Positions 1 through 12,399 of a stretch of 64,000 bases of DNA are shown here, piece after piece. Numbering within the stretch: position 1 is the first letter of the stretch; every line of letters starts with the position of its first letter. The notes under the pieces were generated by a model. It was not told the DNA's origin and ran no database searches. It was given only the letters and a program-made list of their open reading frames with translations. Both the position numbers and the translations under genes were made by a program. Origin of the DNA: Rotaria sp. Silwood1 (lineage: Eukaryota; Rotifera; Eurotatoria; Philodinida; Philodinidae); the NCBI GenBank assembly GCA_905250075.1, contig CAJNOP010000019.1, positions 917,781 through 981,780 of the forward strand, given 5' to 3'.

Positions 1-1323
<1,323 letters not shown>

Positions 1324-1360
1324 TGATTTTCAGGGCTTGATAAATTGATGAAATGTCTCT

Positions 1361-1370
1361 NNNNNNNNNN
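1361..1370. other. assembly gap (10 N)
   Basis: Ten unknown bases. Coding sequence on the left is alpha-tubulin without its last exon; coding sequence on the right is the 3' part of another gene in mid-exon. The real missing length must therefore be far more than 10 bp, or the join is wrong. Confidence 0.95.
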
Positions 1371-1856
1371 CGTGATCGATTGAAACGTGAACGAGAAAAA
1401 GAACGTAAGTGTTTGATCTTCTTTTTTTGTCTCGATAATTACTAAAAATTGTCTCGTATAGGTCGAAAAAATATTCGCAAACATCGTGAAATCATGCAAG
1501 AATTATCATCAAATAAGAAAAACAATAGTAGTATGTTTCATTCGAATGTCTCTTTATGAAAAGATAAGACATACTATATGTATTTTAGTAACTTCTGAAA
1601 ATAATACACAATCAACTCAACCAATAAATGATGAAGGTGATGAAGATATTGAAGATGAAGATGAAAGTACAACAAGTAGTGAGAAACCACCATCACGATC
1701 AATGACAAATGCATCTACGTCAAGTAAAAGAAGAGCAAAGTAAGTAAACAAGAGAAAAAGTGATTGAGTACAAATATGTTCTTTTTCTTTTGTAGAACAA
1801 AAAGTCTACGTAATAAACGAGCTCTATCCGATTCAAGTCAACAATCAGAATCATGA
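1371..1856 (+). CDS. 3' end of an unrecognised charged, probably nuclear protein
   Basis: Four exons can be chained in one frame: 1371-1404, 1462-1530, 1589-1739 and 1796-1856, with introns GTAAGT..TATAG, GTATGT..TTTAG and GTAAGT..TGTAG; the stop is TGA at 1854-1856. The ~105 visible residues begin with an Arg/Lys/Glu-rich stretch (RDRLKRERE), continue through RRKNIRKHREIMQELSS, then an acidic run (DEGDEDIEDEDES), a Ser/Thr-rich part and a basic tail (KRRAKTKSLRNKRA). Low-complexity acidic and basic blocks of this kind are common in nuclear or nucleolar proteins, but no family signature is recognised and no function is proposed. The 5' part lies in the assembly gap. It is unrelated to the tubulin gene before it. 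Confidence 0.6.
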
Positions 1857-2164
1857 AATTAGTTTTAAAACAAAAAATTTGTTTGTTATAGATATCTATC
1901 TCATTGTAATTATGAAATATTCAAATCTATGTTTTTTAAATAAATTAGTAAGACAAAAAATACTAGACTAACGTAATGTGTAATTCTTATTTTTTGTTTA
2001 TTTGTCTTGAATTTGAAAAGAAATAAAAAATATTCATGATGAATCATTAGTACTTATTACATTTGCACTTATGCAACAAAGCATGAATCAATCAAAACAA
2101 TTTTGTTCACAATATAAAAGCGAGAACAAACATATGCGGTTCTCTGTCATAAAAATTCTTTCTA
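1857..2164. other. intergenic, 308 bp
   Basis: AT-rich spacer between the stop of the charged protein and the start of the AAA ATPase. It should hold the 3' UTR of the former (AATAAA-like strings near 1938 and 2021) and the promoter of the latter. No other feature is seen. Confidence 0.5.
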
Positions 2165-3511
2165 ATGGATGAAATTATTCCACATGCTAAGCTATCGTAT
2201 TCATCTTATAGCAGAGATCTACCTGTGAACAAATTATTTCTATTAAAATATGGTAGATTTCCTCGTAGAATTTCTATAACACCTGCTTCAAATGAAAACG
2301 GAGCGAACGTAGCATTTCATGTCAAAAGTGTATTAGAGCGGGTATATGGTAACTGTGATATAAAAAATGAATTCTCAATTATTCGACGTTATTTTCATCC
2401 ATGTTCAAAGCAATATTATGCATGTGAACAATTATTATCATTACCAAATATTCATGGAGTCCTCATCAATTTAAATAGATGTTCATGGGTAACTAATTAT
2501 ACAAACAATTCTAAAAAATTAATTCAACCTGATTATATTCCAGATCGTCATTTTCTTGTTGTTTTTGAAATTTTTATATTCTATTTAGAAGAACATGAGA
2601 GTTTTATTCAAAAATTTGCTTATGATTTAATTCATGATGACACATTGAGTCTGCTAGAACCTAAAATAGCTAATTTACGTCTTATTGGAAAATACAGAGA
2701 TCGTTGCAATAGTGATTCAAAATCATTTTATTTAATCGGTTATACATATATAAAAAAGCCACGTATCGATGATTTAGCTCTGAGTTATGGTGGACAAGAT
2801 TTTCTTAATGTGCATCGTAAAATTCTTACATGGCTTAATAAAAAAGATGCTAATGGTCTTGTACTCTTACATGGAGCACCTGGATCAGGTAAACATTATT
2901 AATAAATATATTACCAAAACAAAAAAAAATCATTATTATTATTATTATTATTATCATTTATTTCTTTAGGCAAAACTCATTATATACGCTATTTACTTCA
3001 TTGTATAACAAATGAAAAAGAAAGATATCTTATCTATGTTCCAAGCGATATGATTAATTATCTTACAAGTCCTGCACTTATCCCTCTACTACTTCTTTAT
3101 CCAAATTCATTATTAATTATTGAAGATGCAGAAGGAAGTCTTTCGCGATTACGTTCATCAAGTCAATCAGTCGCTAATCTACTTAATCTTTCAGACGGTC
3201 TTTTAAGTGATGGAATTCAAGTTCAAATTTTAGCTACATTCAATTGTCCATTGGTATCATTAGATTCTGCTCTTTTACGTCCTGGTCGTCTTATTGTTCA
3301 ACATTGTTTTCCATCAATATTGGATATTGAAAATGCACGACGTTTAGCTGACTCTATTGGGGTTTCAAAAATAAATGAAATTAATGAACCACTTTCATTA
3401 GCAAATATTTATGCTATGAGAGATGAAAACGTTGTAGAAGAACAAAATGAACCAATAACTTCTAGTTGTCGCAAGTGTATTGCACTCAATTATAATGAAG
3501 GAGAAGAATAA
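2165..3511 (+). CDS. AAA ATPase resembling bacterial stand-alone AAA proteins
   Basis: Two exons, 2165-2888 and 2970-3511, joined across a GTAAAC..TTTAG intron that splits the Walker A glycine; product 421 aa. Residues ~1-215 form an N-terminal part without a recognised domain. The AAA module follows: Walker A GAPGSGKT, Walker B with the unusual LLIIEDAEG (Glu-Asp rather than the common Asp-Glu), sensor 1 ILATFNC, and the arginine-finger region ALLRPGRL. The order IEDAE - SVANLLNLSDGLLSDG - ATFN - LLRPGR is what I know from a family of bacterial AAA family ATPases. It differs from mitochondrial BCS1, which has a transmembrane helix and a BCS1-N domain; no membrane segment is seen here. Bacterial origin by transfer, with later gain of an intron, is an inference. 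Substrate and partners are unknown. Confidence 0.75.
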
Positions 3512-6500
3512 TAATAATATCAAATCTCACAGCAACGCTACTTTCTTGACTTTTTTCCTCTAGAAATGTTCTAATTTTCTTGTGTTTGAATCCAAATTCT
3601 GATTTTATTCTTATATTTCAAAATTAATTCCTATAGGACTATATTTATCTGATTATGATACTTACTTTCTGTATGTTCGACAAAAGCATAAAGACAAAAT
3701 GAACGTCATATTAATTTCAAATTTCTTTACATTTTCATAATCAATCCAAGTGTTCGTTATTTTCAATTATTTGGGCTTTGAAATGAGTTAATTCTACATT
3801 GGCAACCATAATAAATGTTTTAGCCTTACTAATATCATCAATTCCTTATTTCTCATGACTATAGCACAATTAGTACTCCTTTTTCTTTCACATTATAGTT
3901 GCTTTTTGCCACTTCTTGTTGCAAAATTGTTTGTTCATAGATCCATCGGGATTTCTTTTTTTTTTTTTGTTATCACCTTATATTCCGCAACAAAAATTCA
4001 TTTGGTAATAATGATATCAGTATTTTTCATCGTATTTTCTGCTACTAGTCATAATTTTTAACATCATGCGAATAAATTTTATTGCATGTTTGAAAATGAA
4101 TTCGAGCATTACTAAAACCTTGAAAACAAAAATCATAAATTGCAAAACACATGTCTCTTGGCATTTGAAAATGACAAAGTAAGGAAGCACATTTTTTGAA
4201 GGAAATGACTGCAATGTGATTACTTCATGCATGGAGAGAGTTAGTCAAATAGAATAAACAATAGAGAATGGAAAAAAAAACGAAGAAGTAGAAGTGTACA
4301 CCTAAGAAGTAAAAATAATATTACTAGACATTTTATTGCTCTTTGATCATTTCGAAGTTGTTTGTCTAAGTAGTGTGCATTTTAATTCTAATAAACCATT
4401 ATTACCTGACTCACTTATGTGCAGATTTTATTCTAGACGGCAATATTAGAGTAAGTTCTACGAGACATTAATTTTTATAAATTTTCTTAATTTTGAGACA
4501 TCAACTAGTGCAACATCTGATCAGATTTATTTCATCTTATTTCTTATATGAAATTGTGTCAAGATATATAAAAGAAAATATATCAATACAATCATTTATA
4601 AAGCAAGGTCGACTGGTTTTTTTTTACAGTAACAAGATTGACCTTTCAATGAGCACAGTAGAATAATATATATGACTACAGATGTCAATAATTCTTATAT
4701 ATAATGTTTCATTATAAGACAAATAAAGTTTTGTTTACGTAAAAAAACCATTCAGAAGGACACCTATTTATTTTATTTATATCAAGAAAACTGACAAATT
4801 AATATGTAGAGTTGAATTGGTAAAATAAATGACTTTTTTTTTATTATGAATCATTAATATTTCTATTTCATTAGCTATGTGTCGACCATGAGATATTATT
4901 AACGACTGACGTTTTCTCACGATCAATCATATATTTTGATAAATAAGCTACGTATAATAAGAAAAATATCGTACAGATAAGATTGACATTGCAAATTTTT
5001 ATCTTGACTAAACTGAAACTACAAAATATTTTTATCCAAATGTACATTCTAATAATTATTATTAGAACCTTGATACTATACAAAAAAAAAAAAAATAATT
5101 GGTGAACATATTGAGAAAATAGAAGAAATGTACGGCATTCGAAATGGCTCTTTTTTTTGTCTTATCAACTTCAGAAAAGTACTCATTAATAACCTGAAGA
5201 TGGGTAATAATTGACATTTTATAATCATCGACGTGTACTTATGTTTTTAGTGTTGATGACTTTTTTCATTGAGAAACTAGTTCATCTTAAAAATGCGATA
5301 ATTTCTCGCTTGTCAAGAAAGATCAATAAGTATACGTCTATACAGCCGTGCAGTTTCTTTGCGTTCGATGTTTCTATCTTTTTTACTTTTGTAGACTGTT
5401 TTTTTTTGCTTTTCTTAGTAGCATTCACAATTAACATATAACGACGATATTTGAGTACGTTGATACTTCCCATGAGAATGATCTGATATACACATTGATT
5501 AATTTACTGTGTGTATCAAACTTAATGTATTCACATAAATTACACAGCCAATGTTATACGTGCTGAGACAAGGACAATGTGTGTCCTACTGCTAGCAAAA
5601 TATTTAAAAAATATGTTTCTATTGCTTTTCTCGATTAATAGTGCTGTATACTTGCAATAAATATCATGATTTATTTTGATCGTAAAAGAGAGAAAAGCCT
5701 ATCAAGATTTATGATGACGTATGTAAAAAAACCTGGGTTGAAAGTCAATGTAAATTGAATATCAGTTTTCATATTATCAAGTAAAATAATAGAAGATAGT
5801 CGTTTATTATAAAAGAAAGTAAGTCACTCAGATGAATAAGAACAAAAATATCGACTATTATTTTCTTGTTAAGTAAAATTAAAGATTAATTCTAAGTAGA
5901 ATTAGTATATGATTATTAAATAAGTTGAATGGTTAATAAAATTATAGGATTATGAAGTATATTTAACTTTTATTTATAGTCATAAATTTTGCAAATTTTG
6001 ATTATTAGTATTCAAATGAATTATTTGTTCATCAGACTATTAAATTGTATTTATAATTATCAAATAAATTAGATAAGTAAAAGAAATATTATTATTAAGT
6101 AAAGTTTAATAAGATAAGGTATGATGAAGCTGATTAGTTCATGATATGATATTTATAGTTTCTTGTTTTGCTTTCTTTCTGTCAATATTGATATAGTTCT
6201 TTCATGTAATTATTGATGTTCGATTTATATTTCCTGAAAAATGCTATAACTGTGATTTGATGTTTACAAGTACTTCTAACAAAGATTAATGGATTACTAA
6301 ACACAAGGTGCGGATATACTGAGGAAAATATCATAAAACATTGATAAATGCTATGTGATACGAATAAGACAATGCTAAGGAATTCATCATTATTTTGATT
6401 TTTTTTGACAGAAATATAGAAAAAGAATTTTTAATATATTACAAATTAGAATAATTAAAAACTCATGATTCATTAATATGAACAATGTGATACTTTCACG

Positions 6501-7321
6501 TATCAAACACGAACAATTCATTAGAAACAATAAATAAAGTCATAAAAAATATGCATACTGTGATGGATAATGACTCCTCAGTTTCTTATTTTTTTTCTTT
6601 CTCTTTCTCTTTGTGTATTCGTATAAGTAGCACTGTTCTTATATATTGTTCCCTAGTCATTAGATTGGGTCAATGGCTTTCGACTCATCCCCTATTTTCT
6701 TTTCTTCTTTTTTTTTTGTAGTGCTTCCCTTCAATGAATATATATGAAAAATAAACTGTAGATTTCTTTAAATCTATAACACATACATTCAGATAATGGC
6801 ATACACTGTCAAGATTTTGAACAATAGAATATAGTATTGTTAATGTATGCCAATTAAAATCTTAACAGAACAAATAATTCAATTTAAAAATTAGATGGAT
6901 ATTTATCATTCTACAAGATTTCTAAAAGCATTATTACATATACTATCAAATACAAAAGATTCAATTGATTATGAGATACCAGTTAATCAAACAAAGAAAT
7001 TTTATAATAGGTGAAATCAACAAATGAAACAACAAACAAAAATGGTTATCATTTACACAATTTAAAAAGTTTCAATTTATGATATAAAAAAATAATTTTA
7101 CATATGAACATGACAAAACGGACATATGAAATTTGTAATTGATTAGATTCATTTTTTTAAAGTGTCTATTCGCAATGTTTATTAGATAGACGTTAACCTT
7201 ACAATGTTGAATGAAGATCAATGTTACAATAAACAAGTAAAAGTATAAAGATATTAGAATAGTCTTTGAGAGTACGATCATCATGACTGTTCATCAGAGA
7301 GTAATATCTCCAAACTTTTTA

Positions 7322-7609
7322 AGTTGAGTTTCGATAAGCGAAAGTGTTAGTGCAATTGAATTTCATTTTGCTTGCCGGCATCAATTCACTTTGTAGAATC
7401 TTATGTGATTGGTAACTCTCTGTAGCTTGTAGGGTTTCTTCTATTTCGGACTATTGTAGTCGTTGTTAGTAGTTCGAGCTAGTACTTCTGTTACTTTGTA
7501 CGAAGTTCATTTGCACCAACTGTTCTTCAGTCATGAGCACTCTGTTGGAAATGTTCAACAATCTCTGTTATGTGTCGATGGCGGCTAGGTCTGCGCAGTT
7601 GTATGTATT
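7322..7609 (-). pseudogene. decayed coding fragment, possibly a retroelement remnant
   Basis: On the minus strand this 96-codon interval reads as a protein-like sequence in a single frame interrupted by only three stops (TAA, TAA, TAG). Recognisable runs include RLLNISNRVLMTEEQLVQMN and KILQSELMPASKMKFNC. Base composition here is less AT-rich than its surroundings, as expected of former coding DNA. The hydrophilic, Gln/Asn/Ser-rich composition would fit a gag-like or ORF1-like product, but no family motif is present, so the assignment is only a guess. No flanking repeats were found. Confidence 0.3.
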
Positions 7610-8897
7610 ACTTTCGGTCAGTTGCCGTGGCTAACAGCCTCTCACCTAGAGTTCGGAGTCTCGAAAAAACTGAAATAGAGAATCCAATCAGAACCGTTAG
7701 ACCATTAGATAAATAGAAAAATTCGTAAATCTATGTCGTGAAACCTTCATTTTTTCATTTTTGAGATTAAAGATTTCAGTGTATTGTTTTGTTTAAATAC
7801 TGAAATCCGTGACGTCTGTAATCTCAATTATTTGATAGTGAAAATTTCTCAAAATAGATTTGAACTTTTTGCATCTATCTGATGATTTAATGAGTTCGAT
7901 TCCACGTAATATTTTACCAACCGCACTGGTACCGCAATGCTGAGTAATTTTTGAAACTGCTAAAATCTATTATCGTTGTCACTTGAGAATTTTCACTTGT
8001 TCAAGATGGTTAAGCGTCTTTTCTTGTCATCTTCTTCGTACATTCGCATTATGACGAGGCTTGCAATTGAAAAAGTGTGATGATAACTAAATGGAAATTT
8101 TACAAATAGTCTTCAACAATCGATTTTCTTTTAGATGACATAGAAAAAAACAAGAGCTTTATTAATATAAAAAATATCTAATTAAATTCTCTACTTATAC
8201 ATTCATAGCTTTCTATTTAACGAGCTAGATATACAATATTATGCGAAGAAAATTTTTCATTGAAAATTCAGCAATGGTTTTTTTTGTCATCGCGGATTAT
8301 TTTCAGTAAATTTAGGTGAAAACAGATGAAAATTGAGATAAAGGCATTGAAAGATAGCCCGAGGTCTTATCTTTCATACATGATATGATGTTTTATTCGA
8401 CACATCGTTTCTTTCCAAAACTTTCCATCTTTTTTTGCTTGAGAAAATATGATTTTTTCAGATAAAGTAAACAATCTTTTTTCTGTTGATGAATTTTTTT
8501 GGTCGCATATAACAGAATTCTCGAAGGATTTTCATCGTAACCAATCGCTTTTGTTTTTTTGTTTGAAAGAATATGTCAAGATATAGCGCATGACAGAGCC
8601 CGTTCTTTGTATTAACCTATGCTATTATAATATAAGAATACTTTTATAGTTAGAGCATCATTTTGTGAGATATTGACCTTTTCTCCCCTTACAAAGTAAG
8701 AACTTCAGAAAAAAAGGTTTCTTCCAAACTAAAGAAAATTAAGCCTATAGAATGAAGGTCTATTAAGAGTTTTGCTTTTTCAAATTAGCTATTTTCGACT
8801 TTTGTTAGTTGAATACATCTTGAAAACATCATGACATAGGACGGAAAATTTCATGCCATTTGAATATATTTAGGTCCAAATCGATTTTTTTTGGAGA

Positions 8898-8915
8898 GGG
8901 GGGGGGGGGGGGGGG
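8898..8915 (+). repeat. run of 18 G
   Basis: Uninterrupted G run in an otherwise AT-rich spacer, flanked by purines. It may be a true homopolymer or a place where the assembly length is unreliable. Confidence 0.9.
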
Positions 8916-9528
8916 AAGAGGAAGCTTGAATAGATACCGATAGAAATAACATTTCTTTTCTGCCCATTTTCTTGTTCTGTTTTTTCTCCTTTTCTGCCTT
9001 TTGTACCACGGAAGATTTTGGGTGCTATTTATTTTTGTTCGTTTCTGTACTAGTACACGTACTGCATTAACTGAGATTAAATATAGATTATAACAAAAAG
9101 AAATGAAGCCATTATGATCAAGTGGATAATTTGTTTGACACGTAAGAATAAGATCCTATATAAACCTTGATACCATTAGACATGTTAATATCTGAAATAA
9201 ATCGTTGACAGATGCTTTTTTTTCTGTCAGCTTTTCTCAATCGCATGGAATAACTTTTATATATCTGCAATGGTTAGTTACTATTTATAGAAGATTGACG
9301 TATTTGAATGAAAGTTTTAGTTATCTTGTTCTACAGAATTAAGATAGTATTGGATTTATCATGACATATTGATTGATTAAAAGAAAAAACAATCATGGAT
9401 CATACATTTCAGATAAATCAATATGTGTTTATTACCATACAAGAATCGAATACTTTGCTTATTTCATACATATTTTTTTTCCGTTGAGGTTTTTTCTCTT
9501 TCTTGTAGATAACTTTATTATAAAAAAA

Positions 9529-12399
9529 ATGTTAAAGTTTGCATTAATAATATTATTATTATTCATACCAATTATTGTTGAATCTAAAGGTAAATTATTT
9601 TATTTTTCTTTTGAAATAAAACTTATTTAATAAGATGATTATGTAGGCGCATGGTCTTATGAAAATCTAAAACAATGGGTACGTGGAAATCGTTATTGTG
9701 CTGGTAATTTACAATCACCAATTAATCTTCAATTTGATATATCACATTATGACCGCCGTCTTAAACAAATGTATTTAGAAGAACGATATCCTCGAGGTAA
9801 ATTAGTATAATTATCAATATATATTATATTTTGATTATTATCATTATGAATAATAGAACCAGCCGAACTTATCAATAACGGTCATACAGGTTTGAACAAA
9901 TCTTATATATTTTGATTAATTTGATGAATCAATCGAATAGTTTTCTCGTAATATAATCTTAATCATTTTATATTATAGCACAACTTAATATGAAAAATCA
10001 TTTTGTATTAAAAAATGTCGCACCTGAGAGTGAAGATTATAAAGTTGAACAAATTCATTTTCATTGGGGTCATTCACATGATAATAATAATGGATCAGAA
10101 CATTTGCATGAGGGAAAATCATATCCACTTGAAGTTAGTATATAAAATGTTTAATAGTAATTTATTATTTATTCATATTTTTTTAAAAGATGCATATGGT
10201 TACTTATTCCAGTTTGTATTCAAATATTCGTGATGCTATGCCTAATACACGTAGCCTTGCTGTTGTTGGTGTTTTCTTTGAGGTAAATTTATTTAATTCT
10301 ATTATTTCTCTATATCTTAGAGCACAAAAGTCTTGGCATAATGTATTTGCTCATGTTTCAGTCATTAAAAGATAACTGATGAGAGCCAGAGTTAGACTTT
10401 TTTGCTATTTCTAAATATATGTTTAGATTTTTCTTATGAGATAAGACTAAGCAACTAGGTAAGGAATTTTAAGAAAGAAAATCTCAAACCGTGTCGGTAC
10501 AAAATAATGTATTAGTGTTGGCACATTCATTAGTTTGTCTTAGACTAGTTTCAACTCAATATGATAATAGATAGGGAGCTTTGAGTCCACAAAACATGGA
10601 CCTGCAGCTTCCTAAATAAGTTACATAGAACATATTCTTGCTTGCTCTCTCTTTTACATAAATACAACGAAAAATATTCCATGCAGTTGACGACTTTAGT
10701 GTTATTGTCGGTTTAACAATTTTTAATGACGGGTTTTATTTATATATTAATTGTTCGATTTGTTTTGTTTTTTTGTTAATACAATTTTCTTTTCAAGTAA
10801 CGAAGGAGTAACTCAAAATAACAAGCGTCGTTTGAGCTAATATTGTGTTAACAAGGAGATTCCTAGTCAATTTATGAGAATTTTACTGAATTTTCCGTCT
10901 AGCTTTAAGTATTTTCTGAAAGATCAGACAGTACACTTTTGACCTGAAATTTTACCCATAGATAAGTCTAATAACTTTGAGAATATCTTGAAAGTTTCAA
11001 CCGAAAAGAAAGTTTCTGAGTTGAGATATTGAGTTTGCAAAACAATGATAGTTTGTCACAAAAATCAAGTTTACTTGAAAAATCAATATCTCAGCGTAGA
11101 AACATTCTTTTGGACTATTGATTTTAGAATATTTTCGTAGTTTTCAGACATAACTATGGGCAAAATTTTAGATGGAATTGTCGTTAGTTCGTTTTTTGGT
11201 AAATACTTAACGCTGCATCCTAAATTTAGTTAAACAGTTATAACTTGGCTCTAGAGGTCCAAGGTCACGAACTCTTTTAAGACTTTTTTAGTTTTTCTGA
11301 GACCTTCTTGTGAGCACCATATAAGTTCAAACGACAAGTATCAGCTCGGATAGTTCCATCGTAAGCGAAAACTTTTAATTTATTAAGCATCAAGTGATGG
11401 AAAAATGAATAACAAGAGATAACTGTATGTTGACCTTTTTTCTGAGAGTAGACAGTAGATAGCTAGAACCTTGATCTTTCACTTGTTTATCTACACAGAG
11501 GATGCTAAATATTAGTGAAAAAGAACTCAAATCTGAGCTCGATAGGGTTCAAGTCTACAAAAACGAAATATTCACTGTATTGAGCTAGTTTCTATAGAAA
11601 TAGGCATTGGTAAAAAAAAATACTCTGTTTTAGTAAATGTTTTTATAAAATGCAAAAAAAGTGAATGACATCCTTTGTAGAGCTAATTTTGCTCTAGAAA
11701 ACTGAACTATTAAAAACTGTTTTACACTTTGAATATGATAGGTATCAATCGAAATATAAAGTTGATTACAATAGTATTCTGTACAACTACTATTTTGGAC
11801 CTTTTGAAATAATCTCATAATAATTGTAATTTCAAACAGCTGTCTTTAAGTGTAGCCAAAAAATAAATGAATATTTCATGTCAAAACTTTCACACCATAG
11901 GTTATGTTGTTATTGATGTGTTTTCTTTCTGTATCTTTAGCTCAGTGACGAACCGAATCCATTACTTGAACCATTAGTTGATGCATTACAACATGTTCGA
12001 GGTCAACATCAAAAAACTATTGTCAGTGATGCATTTAGTGTGAAAGCATTAATTGGTGAAGAACGTATGAGTCGTTATTATCGTTATGATGGTTCATTAA
12101 CAACACCACCTTGTTATGAATCAGTTATATGGAGTGTTTTAGTAGATCCGCTGAAATTATCTTTTCAGCAACTTCATGCTTTTAGATATTTACATGATGA
12201 TAATGCTCAAGTAATGAAAAATGTGTATCGACCAATACAAACACTTGGTACAAGAAAGTTATTTCGTAGTTTTCTTTCAAAAGATATTGAAGATGATTCC
12301 AAACAACGACAGCTAATAGCAAAAAATCATGGACAATATTTAAAAAATGATATGAAATTAATAGTTATATTAACTAGTTTACTAATGATTGTGCTCTAA
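9529..12399 (+). CDS. alpha-carbonic anhydrase, secreted / GPI-anchored type
   Basis: Catalyses CO2 + H2O to bicarbonate + H+. Exons 9529-9589, 9647-9796, 9857-9889, 9979-10133, 10190-10282 and 11941-12399 join in frame to 316 aa. The start encodes a signal peptide (MLKFALIILLLFIPIIVESKG). Catalytic residues are complete by comparison with vertebrate CAs: the proton-shuttle His in NNGH (on the 33-nt third exon), two zinc His in IHFHWG, the third zinc His in LEMHMV (created across the 10133/10190 junction), GSEH, and the substrate-pocket motif SLTTPPC. Two Cys (YCAGN and PPCYE) fit the disulphide of extracellular CAs. The C-terminus is hydrophobic (LIVILTSLLMIVL), as in a GPI signal such as that of CA4. 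So it probably acts at the outer cell surface or in a lumen. Intron 5 is unusually long (1658 bp) and carries an inverted-repeat element. Confidence 0.93.
10799..11362. repeat. imperfect inverted repeat (foldback) inside carbonic anhydrase intron 5
   Basis: The left arm (about 10799-11040) is the reverse complement, with many mismatches, of about 11080-11362. Anchors are GTCGTTTGAG near 10826 against TTCAAACGAC near 11325, and TTTTACCCATAG near 10950 against CTATGGGCAAAA near 11155. Shared strings link this element to repeats in DLEC1 introns. It is likely an old non-autonomous foldback element; no target duplication was identified. Confidence 0.65.

Larger units (their letters stand above)
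3512..9528. other. long gene-poor stretch, about 6 kb
   Basis: AT-rich, with frequent stops in all frames. No open frame here has domain-like composition, and the short ones are T-rich or A-rich by chance. Contents that can be named are a decayed coding fragment on the minus strand (7322-7609), a run of 18 G at 8898-8915, and many short homopolymers. The last few hundred bases before 9529 should contain the carbonic anhydrase promoter, but no clear core element is visible. No tRNA or rRNA was seen. Confidence 0.5.

Noticed and set aside
2165-3511. identification of the AAA protein as mitochondrial BCS1
   Set aside because: It lacks the N-terminal transmembrane helix and BCS1-N pattern, and the AAA core reads more like bacterial family members.
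3855-4061. small open frame in the gene-poor stretch
   Set aside because: T-rich, low-complexity hydrophobic translation with no homology pattern and no splice or start context.
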